A stretch of DNA of 64,000 nucleotides, from positions 23,506 to 87,505 of the forward strand of contig NZ_FOHA01000011.1 of the NCBI RefSeq assembly GCF_900111355.1, read 5' to 3'. Origin of the DNA: Isobaculum melis (GTDB lineage Bacteria > Bacillota > Bacilli > Lactobacillales > Carnobacteriaceae). Position numbers and translations under genes: made by a program. This document shows positions 53,552 to 63,790 of this stretch, piece by piece. The notes under the pieces were generated by a model, which ran no database searches, was not told the origin of the DNA, and saw only the letters and a program-made list of their open reading frames with translations. Each line of letters opens with the position of its first letter. Within the stretch, counting starts at the first letter, position 1.

Positions 53552-55360
53552 TTATTTTTTTAACAATGTTTCTAATTCAGTTAAGCGTGTTTCAAAGACC
53601 TGTAAAGCATCTTCAATATAAGCTTTTTTGGTCATATCCACACCAGCTTTTTTCATTACTTCAATTGGATAATCACTACAACCAGCTTTTAGATAGGTTA
53701 GATACGCTTCTAAAGCACCCTCTTTACCTGCTAAAATGCCTTCAGCTAAGGTACTTGCTGCTGAGAATCCAGTTGCATATTGATACACATAATAATTATA
53801 GTAGAAATGTGGAATACGTGCCCATTCATAAGCGATTTCTGGGTCTCTTGCCACAGCTGGTCCATAATACGCAGCATTTAAGTCAGCATAATAATTTGTC
53901 ATAAATTCACTTGTTAATGGTACACCTGCTGCAGCTTGTTCATGAATATAATGCTCAAACTCAGCAAATTGTGTTTGACGGAAAATTGTTCCTTTAAAAC
54001 CATCTAAATAACGATTTAAAACATAGGCACGGATTTCTGGATCTGTTTGTGTTTCTAATAAATACTCAGTTAACAGATTTTCATTTGTTGTAGAAGCAAT
54101 CTCTGCTAAGAAAATAGAGTAATTCCCATAGACATATGGCTGGTTATTTCTTGTATAGTAACTATGAACACTATGTCCCATTTCATGAACCAATGTATAA
54201 AGCTGATCTAAACTTTCATGCCAGTTCATCAAAATATAAGGATTGGTCCCATAAGTTCCAGAAGAATAAGCACCACTACGTTTGCCTTTGTTTTCAACCA
54301 CATCTACCCAGCGTTCACTAAAAGCTTCTGTAACAATGCGTAAATAGTCTTCTCCTAAAGGTGCTAAGGCTTTTTTAGCCACTTCTACGGCTTCTTCATA
54401 AGTGTAACGGATACTAGCTTCTCCTGTTAATGGTGTATACATATCATACATATGCAATTGATCCACACCAAATACCTCTTTGCGTAAGCCAACATAACGA
54501 TGTAGTAAAGGTAATTTATTTTTCACGACTGCTAATAATGTATCATGAACCGATTCAGGAATATGATTTGCTGCTAATGCTTTTGCTCTAGCAGACGAAT
54601 AGTTGTGTACCTCTGCATCGTAATTATGGTATTTCACATTTGAAGAAAGTGTACTAGCAAAAGTATTTTTTAAATTTTTATAGGTACTATTGAATTCTTT
54701 AAAGGCTGATTCACGGACTTGACGATTCGTATTTTCCATTAATTGACCGTACACACCATGTGATAGTTGTACTGGACGTCCCTGTGCATCTTTAATTTTT
54801 GGAAATTGAATGTCTGCATTATTTAAGACACTAAAAGTTCTTGCAGATGCATCAAAAATATCTCCTGCTCCTGCTAATAAGGCTTCTTCTTTTTCAGAAA
54901 GCACATGAGAACGGGCACTTGTAATATCATCAATAAAATGTTGATACAATTTCAATCCTGCATTTTCTTTTAGATATTGTGTTAAGGTTGCTTCTGGAAT
55001 TGCTAATAATTCTGGTTCAAACCATGATGTAGCTGCACTCAGTTTAGTTCCTAAAGCCGATGCTCTTTCATGCATCCCTTGGTAAAAACTATTTGATGTA
55101 TCTTGGTCATTTCTTAGATGAGCATAGGTATAGACCACACCAAATTTTTCTGAAACATTTAAAATACTATGAATGCCAGCTAAAAGCGCATCACTATTGT
55201 TTCCTAATGTGCCTTTAAAATCTGCAATTTTTTCTACCGCTCCCTCTACAGCTAGATAAGCTTTGTCAAAATCTGCATCTGTTGCAAAAATATCTTCAAT
55301 TCTCCAAGTCATTTCTGTTGGGACATCTTGGCGTGCTGGTAATTCTTTTATTTCGCTCAT
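53552..55360 (-). CDS. pepF: Oligoendopeptidase F (M3 family)
   Basis: A 602-residue cytosolic metallopeptidase with the zinc motif LVHEMGHSVHSYYT (about 386-399), the downstream glutamate in FLAEIASTTNE and SGTYGTNPYILMNW. It cleaves peptides of about 7-17 residues. The position beside coiA and mecA is conserved in lactic acid bacteria. A GGAGG-like site precedes the ATG. Confidence 0.95.
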   Translation of the reverse strand: MSEIKELPARQDVPTEMTWRIEDIFATDADFDKAYLAVEGAVEKIADFKGTLGNNSDALLAGIHSILNVSEKFGVVYTYAHLRNDQDTSNSFYQGMHERASALGTKLSAATSWFEPELLAIPEATLTQYLKENAGLKLYQHFIDDITSARSHVLSEKEEALLAGAGDIFDASARTFSVLNNADIQFPKIKDAQGRPVQLSHGVYGQLMENTNRQVRESAFKEFNSTYKNLKNTFASTLSSNVKYHNYDAEVHNYSSARAKALAANHIPESVHDTLLAVVKNKLPLLHRYVGLRKEVFGVDQLHMYDMYTPLTGEASIRYTYEEAVEVAKKALAPLGEDYLRIVTEAFSERWVDVVENKGKRSGAYSSGTYGTNPYILMNWHESLDQLYTLVHEMGHSVHSYYTRNNQPYVYGNYSIFLAEIASTTNENLLTEYLLETQTDPEIRAYVLNRYLDGFKGTIFRQTQFAEFEHYIHEQAAAGVPLTSEFMTNYYADLNAAYYGPAVARDPEIAYEWARIPHFYYNYYVYQYATGFSAASTLAEGILAGKEGALEAYLTYLKAGCSDYPIEVMKKAGVDMTKKAYIEDALQVFETRLTELETLLKK

Positions 55361-55443
55361 ACGAATTCCTCCTTAAAATCACTTCTTTATAATCTTACCA
55401 TAAACTCATCAAAAACTCATAATTTTCTCTATTTTAAATCACT

Positions 55444-56577
55444 TTATTGAGTAAATAGCCATTGGATTTTTTCAGTCACACGATATTCATCTTTTTTTTC
55501 TGCTTTTATCACGCCTAATTGCTGCAAAAAGTGGAGGTATCTTTCTAAGGAAACAAAGGGTTTCCGCTGAATGAGTGGTAAGGGATAATACTGAATTTCC
55601 GCTGCTAGGACTTTTTTTTGCCACCATTTTTTTAATTCTTTGAGTTCTAACAGATGACCTGCTCCTAAGTGAAAGAGTCGTAAGAGAAGCAAGGAATGCC
55701 AATAATAAGCTGGTGTTCTAATGATTGGAGAATCAGCTAAGGGAAAATATGCTTCAACTGGCAAATAAAGTGCATGTAAATGTTGCATATACAGTTTTTC
55801 TTGTACGATTAAATGCTGTTTATTACCATAATATAATGCTTTACTGAGCTTTTTTTGTTGTTGTTTTATATTTTTGATGGTGAATTCATCTTTTTTTATG
55901 GGTACTTTTTGTGAGGGCATCATTAAGTTTTGAAAGCTTTGATGCTTGGAACCAGTTAAGGGAAAGGTTGTTTGAATGGTTTGATGAGAAATTCGCTCGT
56001 TAAAGTTTGTCACGATTTGGCTATAACGTACAATTTTTTGTTGCTCAATATCTAAGGAAAATAAATAGAAGCCAACTTTTTTCTGATAGCTAATAAATTG
56101 TCTTTGTAGGGAAGACAATTTGTTGATGGGTGTTAATTTTTTTCCTACTATCCAAATGACAGCATAACCATTCTTTAGATAACCTTGTGTTCGTTCCTGC
56201 ATTTTATTTGCGGAAAGCGGACTACATTGAAATTCTATGGCAATTGGCTGTTTCTTTTCGTAGATTAGGATATCTGGTCGTTGCTGAATGGTTGAAAGGG
56301 AGGCTTCTAATTGATAGGGGATTTGCTGTAACTCAAACCATTGCGCCAATAGTTGTTTTCCTGCAAGATGTTCAGGTGTTTCTCCTTCTGAGAAGGTTTG
56401 ACACTTGCCTTGTCGATAATGAGAAAAATGGGGTTGTTTAGCGGTTCCTACTTTCATAAAAACTGGTTCTTTACAACTAGGACAAGTCCACTTTTCTTTT
56501 TTTAATTGTATTAAGTCTTTGATGGGATAGGCACAAATAGCGATTCTTTCATTTTTATTATTCATTGCAATGAGCAT
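55444..56577 (-). CDS. coiA: Competence protein CoiA
   Basis: A 377-residue protein with an N-terminal zinc-ribbon-like CPSCKEPVF, HFSHYRQGKC and GETPEHLAGKQLLAQWF, and a nuclease-like core with RPDILIYEKKQPIAIEFQCSPLS (PD-ExK-type D and EFQ). CoiA is needed for processing incoming DNA in transformation. The ATG at 56577 follows AAAGGAG. Presence does not prove competence; no other com genes are in the window. Confidence 0.9.
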   Translation of the reverse strand: MLIAMNNKNERIAICAYPIKDLIQLKKEKWTCPSCKEPVFMKVGTAKQPHFSHYRQGKCQTFSEGETPEHLAGKQLLAQWFELQQIPYQLEASLSTIQQRPDILIYEKKQPIAIEFQCSPLSANKMQERTQGYLKNGYAVIWIVGKKLTPINKLSSLQRQFISYQKKVGFYLFSLDIEQQKIVRYSQIVTNFNERISHQTIQTTFPLTGSKHQSFQNLMMPSQKVPIKKDEFTIKNIKQQQKKLSKALYYGNKQHLIVQEKLYMQHLHALYLPVEAYFPLADSPIIRTPAYYWHSLLLLRLFHLGAGHLLELKELKKWWQKKVLAAEIQYYPLPLIQRKPFVSLERYLHFLQQLGVIKAEKKDEYRVTEKIQWLFTQ

Positions 56578-56608
56578 CTTCTCTCTCCTTTCACTCTTAA
56601 ATATAGGC

Positions 56609-56649
56609 AAAAAAAAGCTTTTGTCATTTTTTTGACAAAAGCTTTTTTT
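56609..56649 (-). terminator. Terminator of mecA
   Basis: AAAAGCTTTTGTCA and TGACAAAAGCTTTT form a long stem with T runs on both sides, just after the mecA stop. Confidence 0.88.
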
Positions 56650-56656
56650 GATAGGC

Positions 56657-57331
56657 TTATTTAAAATAGTAACGTGTTTGTTCTAATGCAGTTTGTTCCA
56701 TGATTAGCTTGCCATATTCTGATAAGACATCACCAGTAAGATTGGTTTCTGTTGCAAATTCTAGAATTAACGCAACTTCTTCATCAACCGTTGTTTCAAT
56801 CATTTCTTCATTAAAGAAAACAACTTGAAGATAATAGGCATCTTTATAGTGATATAAGCTTGAGACAGCACTATCTAAATACATGCGCTTTGCTAGTAAA
56901 ACCATGTCTTCAAATTGAGCAATTTTAAAAACAAACTCTGTTTTCAATGTATCAGGATTTTCTAAATACTCACTTACTTCTGACTCATCTATGTTTGGTG
57001 TCTCAGCACCTAAAATTTGTTCTTTAATAAATTTTGTGAAATCATCTTGTGAAGTAGGGTCTCCATCATTCATATCAAGCTCTTCATTTGTTGCATTTCC
57101 CTTGCTGATGAATAATTCTAAACCATTTCCTTTTGGCATTACTTGGAAGGTCACGGCATCTGTACCATGGAATTGATTTTCAACATCGACCTCTTCTAAA
57201 ATACTATAGAAAAAATTTTCAATTTGTTTGTGATTTCCTAATAAGTCAAGGAAGGTCACACCACGCTCTTCTAAATCAGCATTTTCAATTCGTACACGGA
57301 TTGTATTCTCATTTATATGTTCCATTTCCAT
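56657..57331 (-). CDS. mecA: Adaptor protein MecA
   Basis: A 224-residue ClpC adaptor: N-terminal MEMEHINENTIRVRIENADLEERGVTFLDLLGN binds substrates, an acidic linker follows (about 80-120), and the C-terminal domain (KTEFVFKIAQFEDMVLLAKRM...) docks on ClpC. It targets ComK/ComX-type and other proteins for ClpCP degradation. Unrelated to the methicillin resistance gene of the same name. AGAGGTG lies 7 nt before the ATG. Confidence 0.94.
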   Translation of the reverse strand: MEMEHINENTIRVRIENADLEERGVTFLDLLGNHKQIENFFYSILEEVDVENQFHGTDAVTFQVMPKGNGLELFISKGNATNEELDMNDGDPTSQDDFTKFIKEQILGAETPNIDESEVSEYLENPDTLKTEFVFKIAQFEDMVLLAKRMYLDSAVSSLYHYKDAYYLQVVFFNEEMIETTVDEEVALILEFATETNLTGDVLSEYGKLIMEQTALEQTRYYFK

Positions 57332-57431
57332 GAGTATGCACCTCTTTTCATCTGCCTATCTTTTTTATTAGATAAGCTTCCTACTACTCTATATTTTATA
57401 GCAATTCTAATAAAAGTAAAGGAAAAGGTTT

Positions 57432-57467
57432 AAAAAAAAGCTCATGTCTCCAAATGGATACATGAGC
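57432..57467 (-). terminator. Terminator of spx
   Basis: GCTCATGT (57440-57447) and ACATGAGC (57460-57467) pair; on the minus strand T8 follows. Confidence 0.88.
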
Positions 57468-57480
57468 GGTCATTTATTTA

Positions 57481-57879
57481 TTAGAAATTAACCATTTGTT
57501 GCGCTTGTCTTAATTCGTAAGCACGCACTTCTCTTGGTAAGAAACGACGAATTTCATCTTCATTATAACCAACTTGTAGACGTTTTTCGTCCATCATAAT
57601 TGGTCTACGCAATAAACCAGGATTTGCTTCTACTAATGAAAACAATTCTTTCAATGGTAGATCGTCTAAATCCACATTTAGTTTTTGGAAAATTTTTGAA
57701 CGCGTTGAAATAATCTCTTCTGTTCCATCTTCAGTCATGCGTAAAATCGCCTTAATTTCATCAATGTTTAGCGGATCTGAAAAAATGTTTCTCTCTTTGA
57801 AAGGAATTTCATGCTCTTCTAACCACGCTCTAGCCTTGCGACAAGAGGTACAACTAGGTGATGTGTATAATGTTACCAT
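57481..57879 (-). CDS. spx: Transcriptional regulator Spx (ArsC family)
   Basis: A 132-residue protein with the CxxC redox switch in [14 protein letters not shown] (Cys10, Cys13) and the [26 protein letters not shown]-terminal part. Spx binds the alpha subunit of RNA polymerase and controls the thiol-stress regulon. Its level is set by ClpXP with SpxH, encoded 4 kb away. Confidence 0.95.
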   Translation of the reverse strand: MVTLYTSPSCTSCRKARAWLEEHEIPFKERNIFSDPLNIDEIKAILRMTEDGTEEIISTRSKIFQKLNVDLDDLPLKELFSLVEANPGLLRRPIMMDEKRLQVGYNEDEIRRFLPREVRAYELRQAQQMVNF

Positions 57880-57976
57880 GTTTATTCACTCCTTATAAAT
57901 GTTGACTACAATGTTGCTTATTCCCTTAACTTTTGTTTACAAAGTAATTTATTCCCCAACTACTTTCAACATCCTT

Positions 57977-57982
57977 AGTATA
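57977..57982 (-). promoter_or_regulatory. -10 box (TATACT) of spx
   Basis: TATACT on the minus strand about 100 nt upstream of the spx start. The -35 at 17 bp (TAGTAA) is poor, as expected for an activated promoter. Confidence 0.45.
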
Positions 57983-58020
57983 AACCATATTCACTTTTAT
58001 TACTACCCTTTTCTTGAAAT

Positions 58021-58042
58021 TTTGTCACTTTTTTGTCACTTT
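58021..58042. repeat. Tandem 11-bp repeat upstream of spx
   Basis: TTTGTCACTTT is repeated twice without spacer. It lies about 40-65 bp upstream of the spx -10, on one face of the helix, as an activator site might. Confidence 0.5.
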
Positions 58043-58329
58043 TAGTTAATTTTATTTTTCCATTTTCAGAAAAACCCTTTAATAAAGGCTTTTATCTATT
58101 TTCACCCCTTTCTTCAGATTATAATAATTATAATCAACTTGCGTTTTATTGTTACAATTTGTTCAAAAATTCAATTCACTTCTTCTCATCTAAACCTGAC
58201 TAAATTCAACTAAAATTTTGTTTACTTAAAACAACTGGATGATTTGATTCATCTTTACTTGTTTTCACTGTCATTTTGCGTTAAATTAATAGAGACTAGT
58301 TTACTATTTTTAATGAAGAGATTTTATAA

Positions 58330-59364
<1,035 letters not shown>

Positions 59365-59395
59365 GGAAAAGCTTGAGCTGTTGCTTTTAGAATGT

Positions 59396-59436
59396 AGACA
59401 AAGTACTGAGTGATTATTAGTGCTTTGTCTCTTTTT
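59396..59436 (+). terminator. Terminator of trpS
   Basis: AGACAAAGTACT and AGTGCTTTGTCT (one wobble or mismatch) around an 11-nt loop, followed by CTTTTT. Confidence 0.85.
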
Positions 59437-59655
59437 ATGGGTTAAATATAGAGTAAAGAGTATAACAGTGTAGTAATGGCTAAGCAAAATGGGGCATGGG
59501 GACAAATGAATTAAGCCAGCAATTTTTCATTTATTTATGAATGAGCCAAAGACAACTACGATGAAGCACAAGAAAGTCTAACTTTAAGTACTTTCATTTT
59601 CCCAACAACATAGAACCAATTTCTTACAGCATTTATGTATAGCATAATAGTGTTG
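59437..59655. other. Gene-free stretch before the bacteriocin operon
   Basis: About 220 bp without a coding frame with a start signal, a repeat or an RNA motif that I can recognise. It marks the transition from core (trpS) to accessory DNA. Confidence 0.5.
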
Positions 59656-59684
59656 TTGCAAGTGTTCTATTCATATGTTATACT
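59656..59684 (+). promoter_or_regulatory. Promoter of the bacteriocin operon
   Basis: TTGCAA (59656-59661), a 17-bp spacer and TATACT (59679-59684), 27 nt before the start codon with AGGAGG in between. Confidence 0.78.
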
Positions 59685-59711
59685 TTCTTCACAACTTAGA
59701 AGGAGGCATTT

Positions 59712-60008
59712 ATGATGAAAAATTGGATAAAAAAAGCTACATTGAGTCTATTAATTATTTCTACATTGGGAGTTGCGTTTCCGTTGATTGCAGAAGCCGC
59801 AACAGTATATTACAACGGCACTCCTATATCATGGAACTACGGTCGTTCACTAGGCGTTACAAGTTATTCAACTGTGCAATCAGGATCCTATACTCACTCA
59901 GCTACCGCAAATACTACATACTCAGGTTGGAAAAAGAAAGGTGTGCAAGCTCACGCTCAACAATATGTTGGATGGGGGACCGCTACAGCTTACTGGAATG
60001 CCCAATGA
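59712..60008 (+). CDS. Lactococcin 972 family bacteriocin precursor
   Basis: A 98-residue precursor with a Sec signal peptide (basic MMKNWIKK, hydrophobic core, AEA cleavage site near residue 29) and a mature part of about 69 residues without cysteine. SWNYGRSLGV, SGSYTHSATAN and the C-terminal GTATAYWNAQ match the Lcn972 family. Lactococcin 972 binds lipid II and blocks septum formation; target for this peptide is inferred. AGGAGG lies 5 nt before the first ATG; the second adjacent ATG is possible. The stop overlaps the start of the next gene. Confidence 0.85.
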   Translation: MMKNWIKKATLSLLIISTLGVAFPLIAEAATVYYNGTPISWNYGRSLGVTSYSTVQSGSYTHSATANTTYSGWKKKGVQAHAQQYVGWGTATAYWNAQ

Positions 60009-62164
60009 ATATTAGGAAAGTTCTTCATCTTACGATTAAAGGGGCAATTGTTATTCAAGTGCTGTTGTGCTTATTAACAAGTGCCTTTTTTTTATCAGAA
60101 ATTTATAAAAAAAATGTCACAAATTATGGAATCAATTTACCAAATTCCTTGCAATTTAGTATTACTTCATTATCGAAAGACAATACTGATATGACTCATG
60201 ATTTATTACTAAATTCTCCTGGAACTTTAATTCGTCAAACGCCTCAGTCTACCTCAAATGGTAACGATAGCATTAATGTCCAAATTGGCGGATTAGTAGA
60301 TAACGCACCAGCGCTTGAATTTCTAGGTAACACGATAATTGATTCATCTGATTTACATCGTTTATTAACATCAGAAAATAGAAATGCCACAATTGGAATG
60401 AACATCGGCTCAAAAGATACGATAAAAGAACTCCAAACGCCATTATTCGGAGTATCGATTTATTTTTCAAAATTATCTACAAGTTTGGATGATACGTTAC
60501 TAGGTAACTATGTCCTAGTTGGTTTAAATTCTGAACAGCAAGCAGAATTTATTAGTAAACTTTCTGAGGTAACCAGTATCAGCAAAAATGACTTACTATT
60601 CCCCCAATCAGGATATACTATTGACAGTGGGTTAGTTGGTATCGTATTAAGTATCGGCCTGTTTTTGACTGTATTAATACTAGGAATCTTGGTAGTAAGT
60701 TATACACTAGCTTCAATTAAAGAAATTGGTAGTTTAGCCCTATTAGGCTGGGGAAAAGTACAGATACTTAACCAACTGTTTAGTCCTATTTTTTGGTTTA
60801 GTTTATATCTTATTCCTGTAAGTATGGTTGTAAGTTTAACTTTTTATTCATTCAATCTAAATATCCTACGATACAGTTTGACAGCAGGTATCATCAATAC
60901 ATTCATTGTACTGATTATTTTGGGTATCTCTAGTTTTATTCTATTTACAATCAATTCATTGAATGCTATAAAAGGAATCTTGCCTAAAAAAATACTGTAT
61001 TTATTTGTTGCATTTTTGTATTTATTATCTAGTCTTGGATTGTTGGTAGTGAGTTATGCATTAGATGCTCCGATTCAACAGGTTGCCCAAAATAAAAGGC
61101 TACTGAGCGCTTGGAGTAATGTTGGTGAATATGAGACGCTTAAAACAGTTTTTCCTGGGGAAAACCAAACATCTATCGCTGGGCTTAGCGACCAACTAGA
61201 CCATGAGATGTATAACTGGTATCAATCTATGGAAAATAATCCTGGGGTTTACTATATTACCAGTCAATACTATGACGAAAAGATCCTTTTTACTCTCAAA
61301 GAATCGGCAAATCAATCAGTGCCTAATTCTCCATTCACTTTAATAACTGCCTCGCCTAATTACGTTCAAGATCACAATATCAACATACCTGAACGTGATA
61401 TTGAAAAGGCTAACCAGGGTATTCGTGTATTCTTAATACCTAATCATTGGTCAGATAAGCAAGTTGAAACTGCAAAAAAATGGCTATCAGAAGAAGTGCT
61501 TAGCGAACTAATTGACAGTTCTTTTGAAAATGAGTTTTATAAAAATAAAAATATCGAGTTTATAAAATATGACATGACTTCTGATGTTTTCACTTGGGCA
61601 ACACAAAAAGAAGAACCCACATTTACAAAAGAAGCTATCATTTCTATTGTAACAACAGCCAATATGACACCTTTTGATGCGGGGAACCTTAGAGCAAATG
61701 TATTAACTGGACCATTAAAGTTTAAGAGCAAAAAAATAATGACAGAAAACACAAAACACTTAAGTAAATATGATTTGGATGACAATGACTTAGAATTTAC
61801 GCCTGTAACAAAATTTGTGGATGGTCTTCAAAAACAACTAACGCAAACAATTGCTTTCTTCGGAAGTGTCATTGCTTTTATTGTCATCATCATTATGTTG
61901 ATTCTAGTATCAATGGCGTTTATTTTTTCAATTGTAAACGGTAGAACGATTTTTGTTAAAGAAATAATAGGTTTTTCAAGCACGATGATTTACAAAAATG
62001 TTATGCTATTTGTTTTAATTATGGGGCTAATTGAATTACTGATTACCCTACTACTAAAGGCCACATTAGGGATGATATTGATTCCTGTAATCGTGATTTT
62101 ACAATTAATGACCATTCGTTTATTTATCAAAAAGCATGCTATTCAAAATATAAAGGGGCATTAA
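60005..62164 (+). CDS. Bacteriocin-associated 7-TM membrane protein (lactococcin 972 system, DUF1430-like)
   Basis: A 719-residue protein with a first helix (about 12-31), an extracellular segment of 180 residues, four central helices (about 210-351), a second extracellular segment, and C-terminal helices (about 615-645 and 660-705). This is the layout of the bact_immun_7tm family found in Lcn972-type operons, related to FtsX permeases. With the next ATPase it probably forms an ABC complex for immunity and/or export. The ATG overlaps the bacteriocin stop (ATGA). An open frame extends 330 nt upstream but overlaps the bacteriocin gene and is not coding. Confidence 0.85.
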   Translation: MNIRKVLHLTIKGAIVIQVLLCLLTSAFFLSEIYKKNVTNYGINLPNSLQFSITSLSKDNTDMTHDLLLNSPGTLIRQTPQSTSNGNDSINVQIGGLVDNAPALEFLGNTIIDSSDLHRLLTSENRNATIGMNIGSKDTIKELQTPLFGVSIYFSKLSTSLDDTLLGNYVLVGLNSEQQAEFISKLSEVTSISKNDLLFPQSGYTIDSGLVGIVLSIGLFLTVLILGILVVSYTLASIKEIGSLALLGWGKVQILNQLFSPIFWFSLYLIPVSMVVSLTFYSFNLNILRYSLTAGIINTFIVLIILGISSFILFTINSLNAIKGILPKKILYLFVAFLYLLSSLGLLVVSYALDAPIQQVAQNKRLLSAWSNVGEYETLKTVFPGENQTSIAGLSDQLDHEMYNWYQSMENNPGVYYITSQYYDEKILFTLKESANQSVPNSPFTLITASPNYVQDHNINIPERDIEKANQGIRVFLIPNHWSDKQVETAKKWLSEEVLSELIDSSFENEFYKNKNIEFIKYDMTSDVFTWATQKEEPTFTKEAIISIVTTANMTPFDAGNLRANVLTGPLKFKSKKIMTENTKHLSKYDLDDNDLEFTPVTKFVDGLQKQLTQTIAFFGSVIAFIVIIIMLILVSMAFIFSIVNGRTIFVKEIIGFSSTMIYKNVMLFVLIMGLIELLITLLLKATLGMILIPVIVILQLMTIRLFIKKHAIQNIKGH

Positions 62165-62170
62165 CTTAAC

Positions 62171-62815
62171 ATGAACGTAATTGTATTTGAAAACGTATCA
62201 AAAAAGTTTGGAAATTATTTTGTTTTAAAGAACTTAAATTTATCTATTAGAAAAGGCGAATTTGTCTCAATTGTTGGGCCCTCTGGTTCTGGGAAAACTA
62301 CTATTTTAAATATCATGGGACTGTTAGATACCTTTAATGCTGGAAATGTATCTATAAACGGACAATCATTACCAAAATTAAATAGCAGACCTGCTGAAAA
62401 AATTCGTAGAGAAACAATCAATTATCTATTTCAATCATTCGCCTTGATTGAAGATAAAACAGTCTATGATAATTTAAAACTCAGCCTGCATTTTTCTAAA
62501 GGAATAAATAAAGACCAAGTGATTAAACAGGTATTAACCGATGTTCACTTGGACAATAAACTAAATAAACTAGTTAATACTTTATCTAGTGGAGAAAAAC
62601 AACGAATTGCATTAGCTAGAGTAATGATTAAACCAGGTAATATTATCCTCGCTGATGAACCAACTGGTGCTCTAGATCCTGAACTAGCACAACAAGCCTT
62701 TGATTTAATCTTAAAAATGCAAAAAGAAAGCGGAAAAACCATCGTTATGGTTACACATAACATGGAACAAGCACAACAAACAGATCGAATGATAAAGCTA
62801 AAATCAGAAGTGTAA
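62171..62815 (+). CDS. ABC transporter ATP-binding protein of the lactococcin 972 system
   Basis: A 214-residue ATPase with Walker A GPSGSGKTT (about 36-44), Q-loop NYLFQSFALIEDKTV, signature LSSGEKQRIALARVM and Walker B IILADEPTGALD, then the H-loop VTHNM. It is of the MacB/LolD type. It begins 6 bp after the 7-TM gene, the usual third gene of the bacteriocin operon. Confidence 0.92.
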   Translation: MNVIVFENVSKKFGNYFVLKNLNLSIRKGEFVSIVGPSGSGKTTILNIMGLLDTFNAGNVSINGQSLPKLNSRPAEKIRRETINYLFQSFALIEDKTVYDNLKLSLHFSKGINKDQVIKQVLTDVHLDNKLNKLVNTLSSGEKQRIALARVMIKPGNIILADEPTGALDPELAQQAFDLILKMQKESGKTIVMVTHNMEQAQQTDRMIKLKSEV

Positions 62816-62996
62816 GTCCACAGAGACCTCCTTTGCCAAATAGGACTGTAGACAAACTAATAAAAAAATGTTTCTTCTAATATAATTGTTTATTTTTATA
62901 TGATAAAAATGATTAATCACTTAAAAATATTGATTTATCAAGAAAAATAGATTTTTGGGTTTTAATTAAATAAAACAACATGATAAAAAAAGACGC
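62816..62996. other. AT-rich spacer after the bacteriocin operon
   Basis: No coding frame with a start signal and no RNA motif seen. Confidence 0.4.
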
Positions 62997-63059
62997 CGAC
63001 AAAGTCATTTTCCGACTTTGTCGACAACCTGAGAAACAGCATATGCTGTTTCTTTTTTT
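62997..63059. terminator. Two stacked hairpins after the bacteriocin operon
   Basis: A stem CGACAAAGTC / GACTTTGTCG (62997-63023) is followed by the perfect 20-bp palindrome GAAACAGCATATGCTGTTTC (63033-63052) and T7. The second is a clear plus-strand terminator; the first may serve the minus-strand aminoglycoside gene remnant or be mobile-element derived. Confidence 0.78.
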
Positions 63060-63070
63060 GTGCGGATTTA

Positions 63071-63679
63071 TCATGTTTCATCAACAATTACTTTGGCATC
63101 TTTAGGTAGGTTTGCAACATGTTTTAAATAAGCTAACATATTGCTGGCTTCCTTAGTAGTGTATTTAAAGTTTAACTCTGCAGCTATTTTTTCGGATAAT
63201 GTGCTAAATAACTCACAGGCAGTAAACACTGCTTGCCAAAAATGGGCTGGATTGCCATCAGAATAGGTTTGTTCATACTGCTGCCATTCTGCTGTGGGTA
63301 ATAATTTTTTAAAGTACTTGCCTTGCTTGCCAGTCGCAATTTTGAAATCATAGGCTAACCCAATCTGCCAAGCAACCATTTGATCTAATTCTGGTCTTGT
63401 TAATGTTTCAAAGCTACTCTTTGCAAAAGGAAGTTCATCTCGCCAAATACCTTTTGCAACATTTTGAATGCCCCACCAAAATTCGTTACAGGTATCATGG
63501 AATAACACTTCACTTGGTTTTTTCACATGGTAATCAGTATCATTAGACGGCGCAATACTTGGTAAAATTTGATCTTTGTCTAATAATGGAATGGTTAAGC
63601 TATCTGTGCCATATTCTTTTAGCATTTGTTCTTTTTGTTGCAGGTGTAAATCAATACGTAATCCGGATTTAAAGAGCAT
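63071..63679 (-). pseudogene. 5'-truncated aminoglycoside 6-adenylyltransferase (ANT(6)/AadE type)
   Basis: 202 residues matching the C-terminal two thirds of ANT(6) enzymes: MLFKSGLRIDLHLQQKEQ, HDTCNEFWWGIQNVAKGIWRDELP, RPELDQMVAWQIG, DFKIATGKQGKYFKKLLP and HVANLPKDAKVIVDE. Family members are about 285-300 residues. The first 80 or so residues, with the nucleotide-binding GSxxR-type motif, are missing, and the 110 bp upstream do not encode them. No ribosome-binding site is obvious. A complete enzyme would inactivate streptomycin; this copy should be inactive. The break lies beside an IS110-family transposase. Confidence 0.82.
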
Positions 63680-63790
63680 TAGAAAGACTAACTATATAAA
63701 GTCAAGCCAATATACTGAAAAATGAGTAAGCAGAATAATAGAAATAAGTGCACAACAAATAGACCTTGCTAAGCAATAATTTAAATTGTT

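Noticed and set aside
56657..57331. mecA as the methicillin resistance determinant
   Set aside because: The protein is the ClpC adaptor MecA, with no penicillin-binding domain.
59675..60004. An N-terminal extension of 110 codons in front of the 7-TM bacteriocin-associated protein
   Set aside because: It overlaps the bacteriocin gene in another frame, has low-complexity nonsense composition and no ribosome-binding site. The ATG at 60005 overlapping the bacteriocin stop is the natural start.
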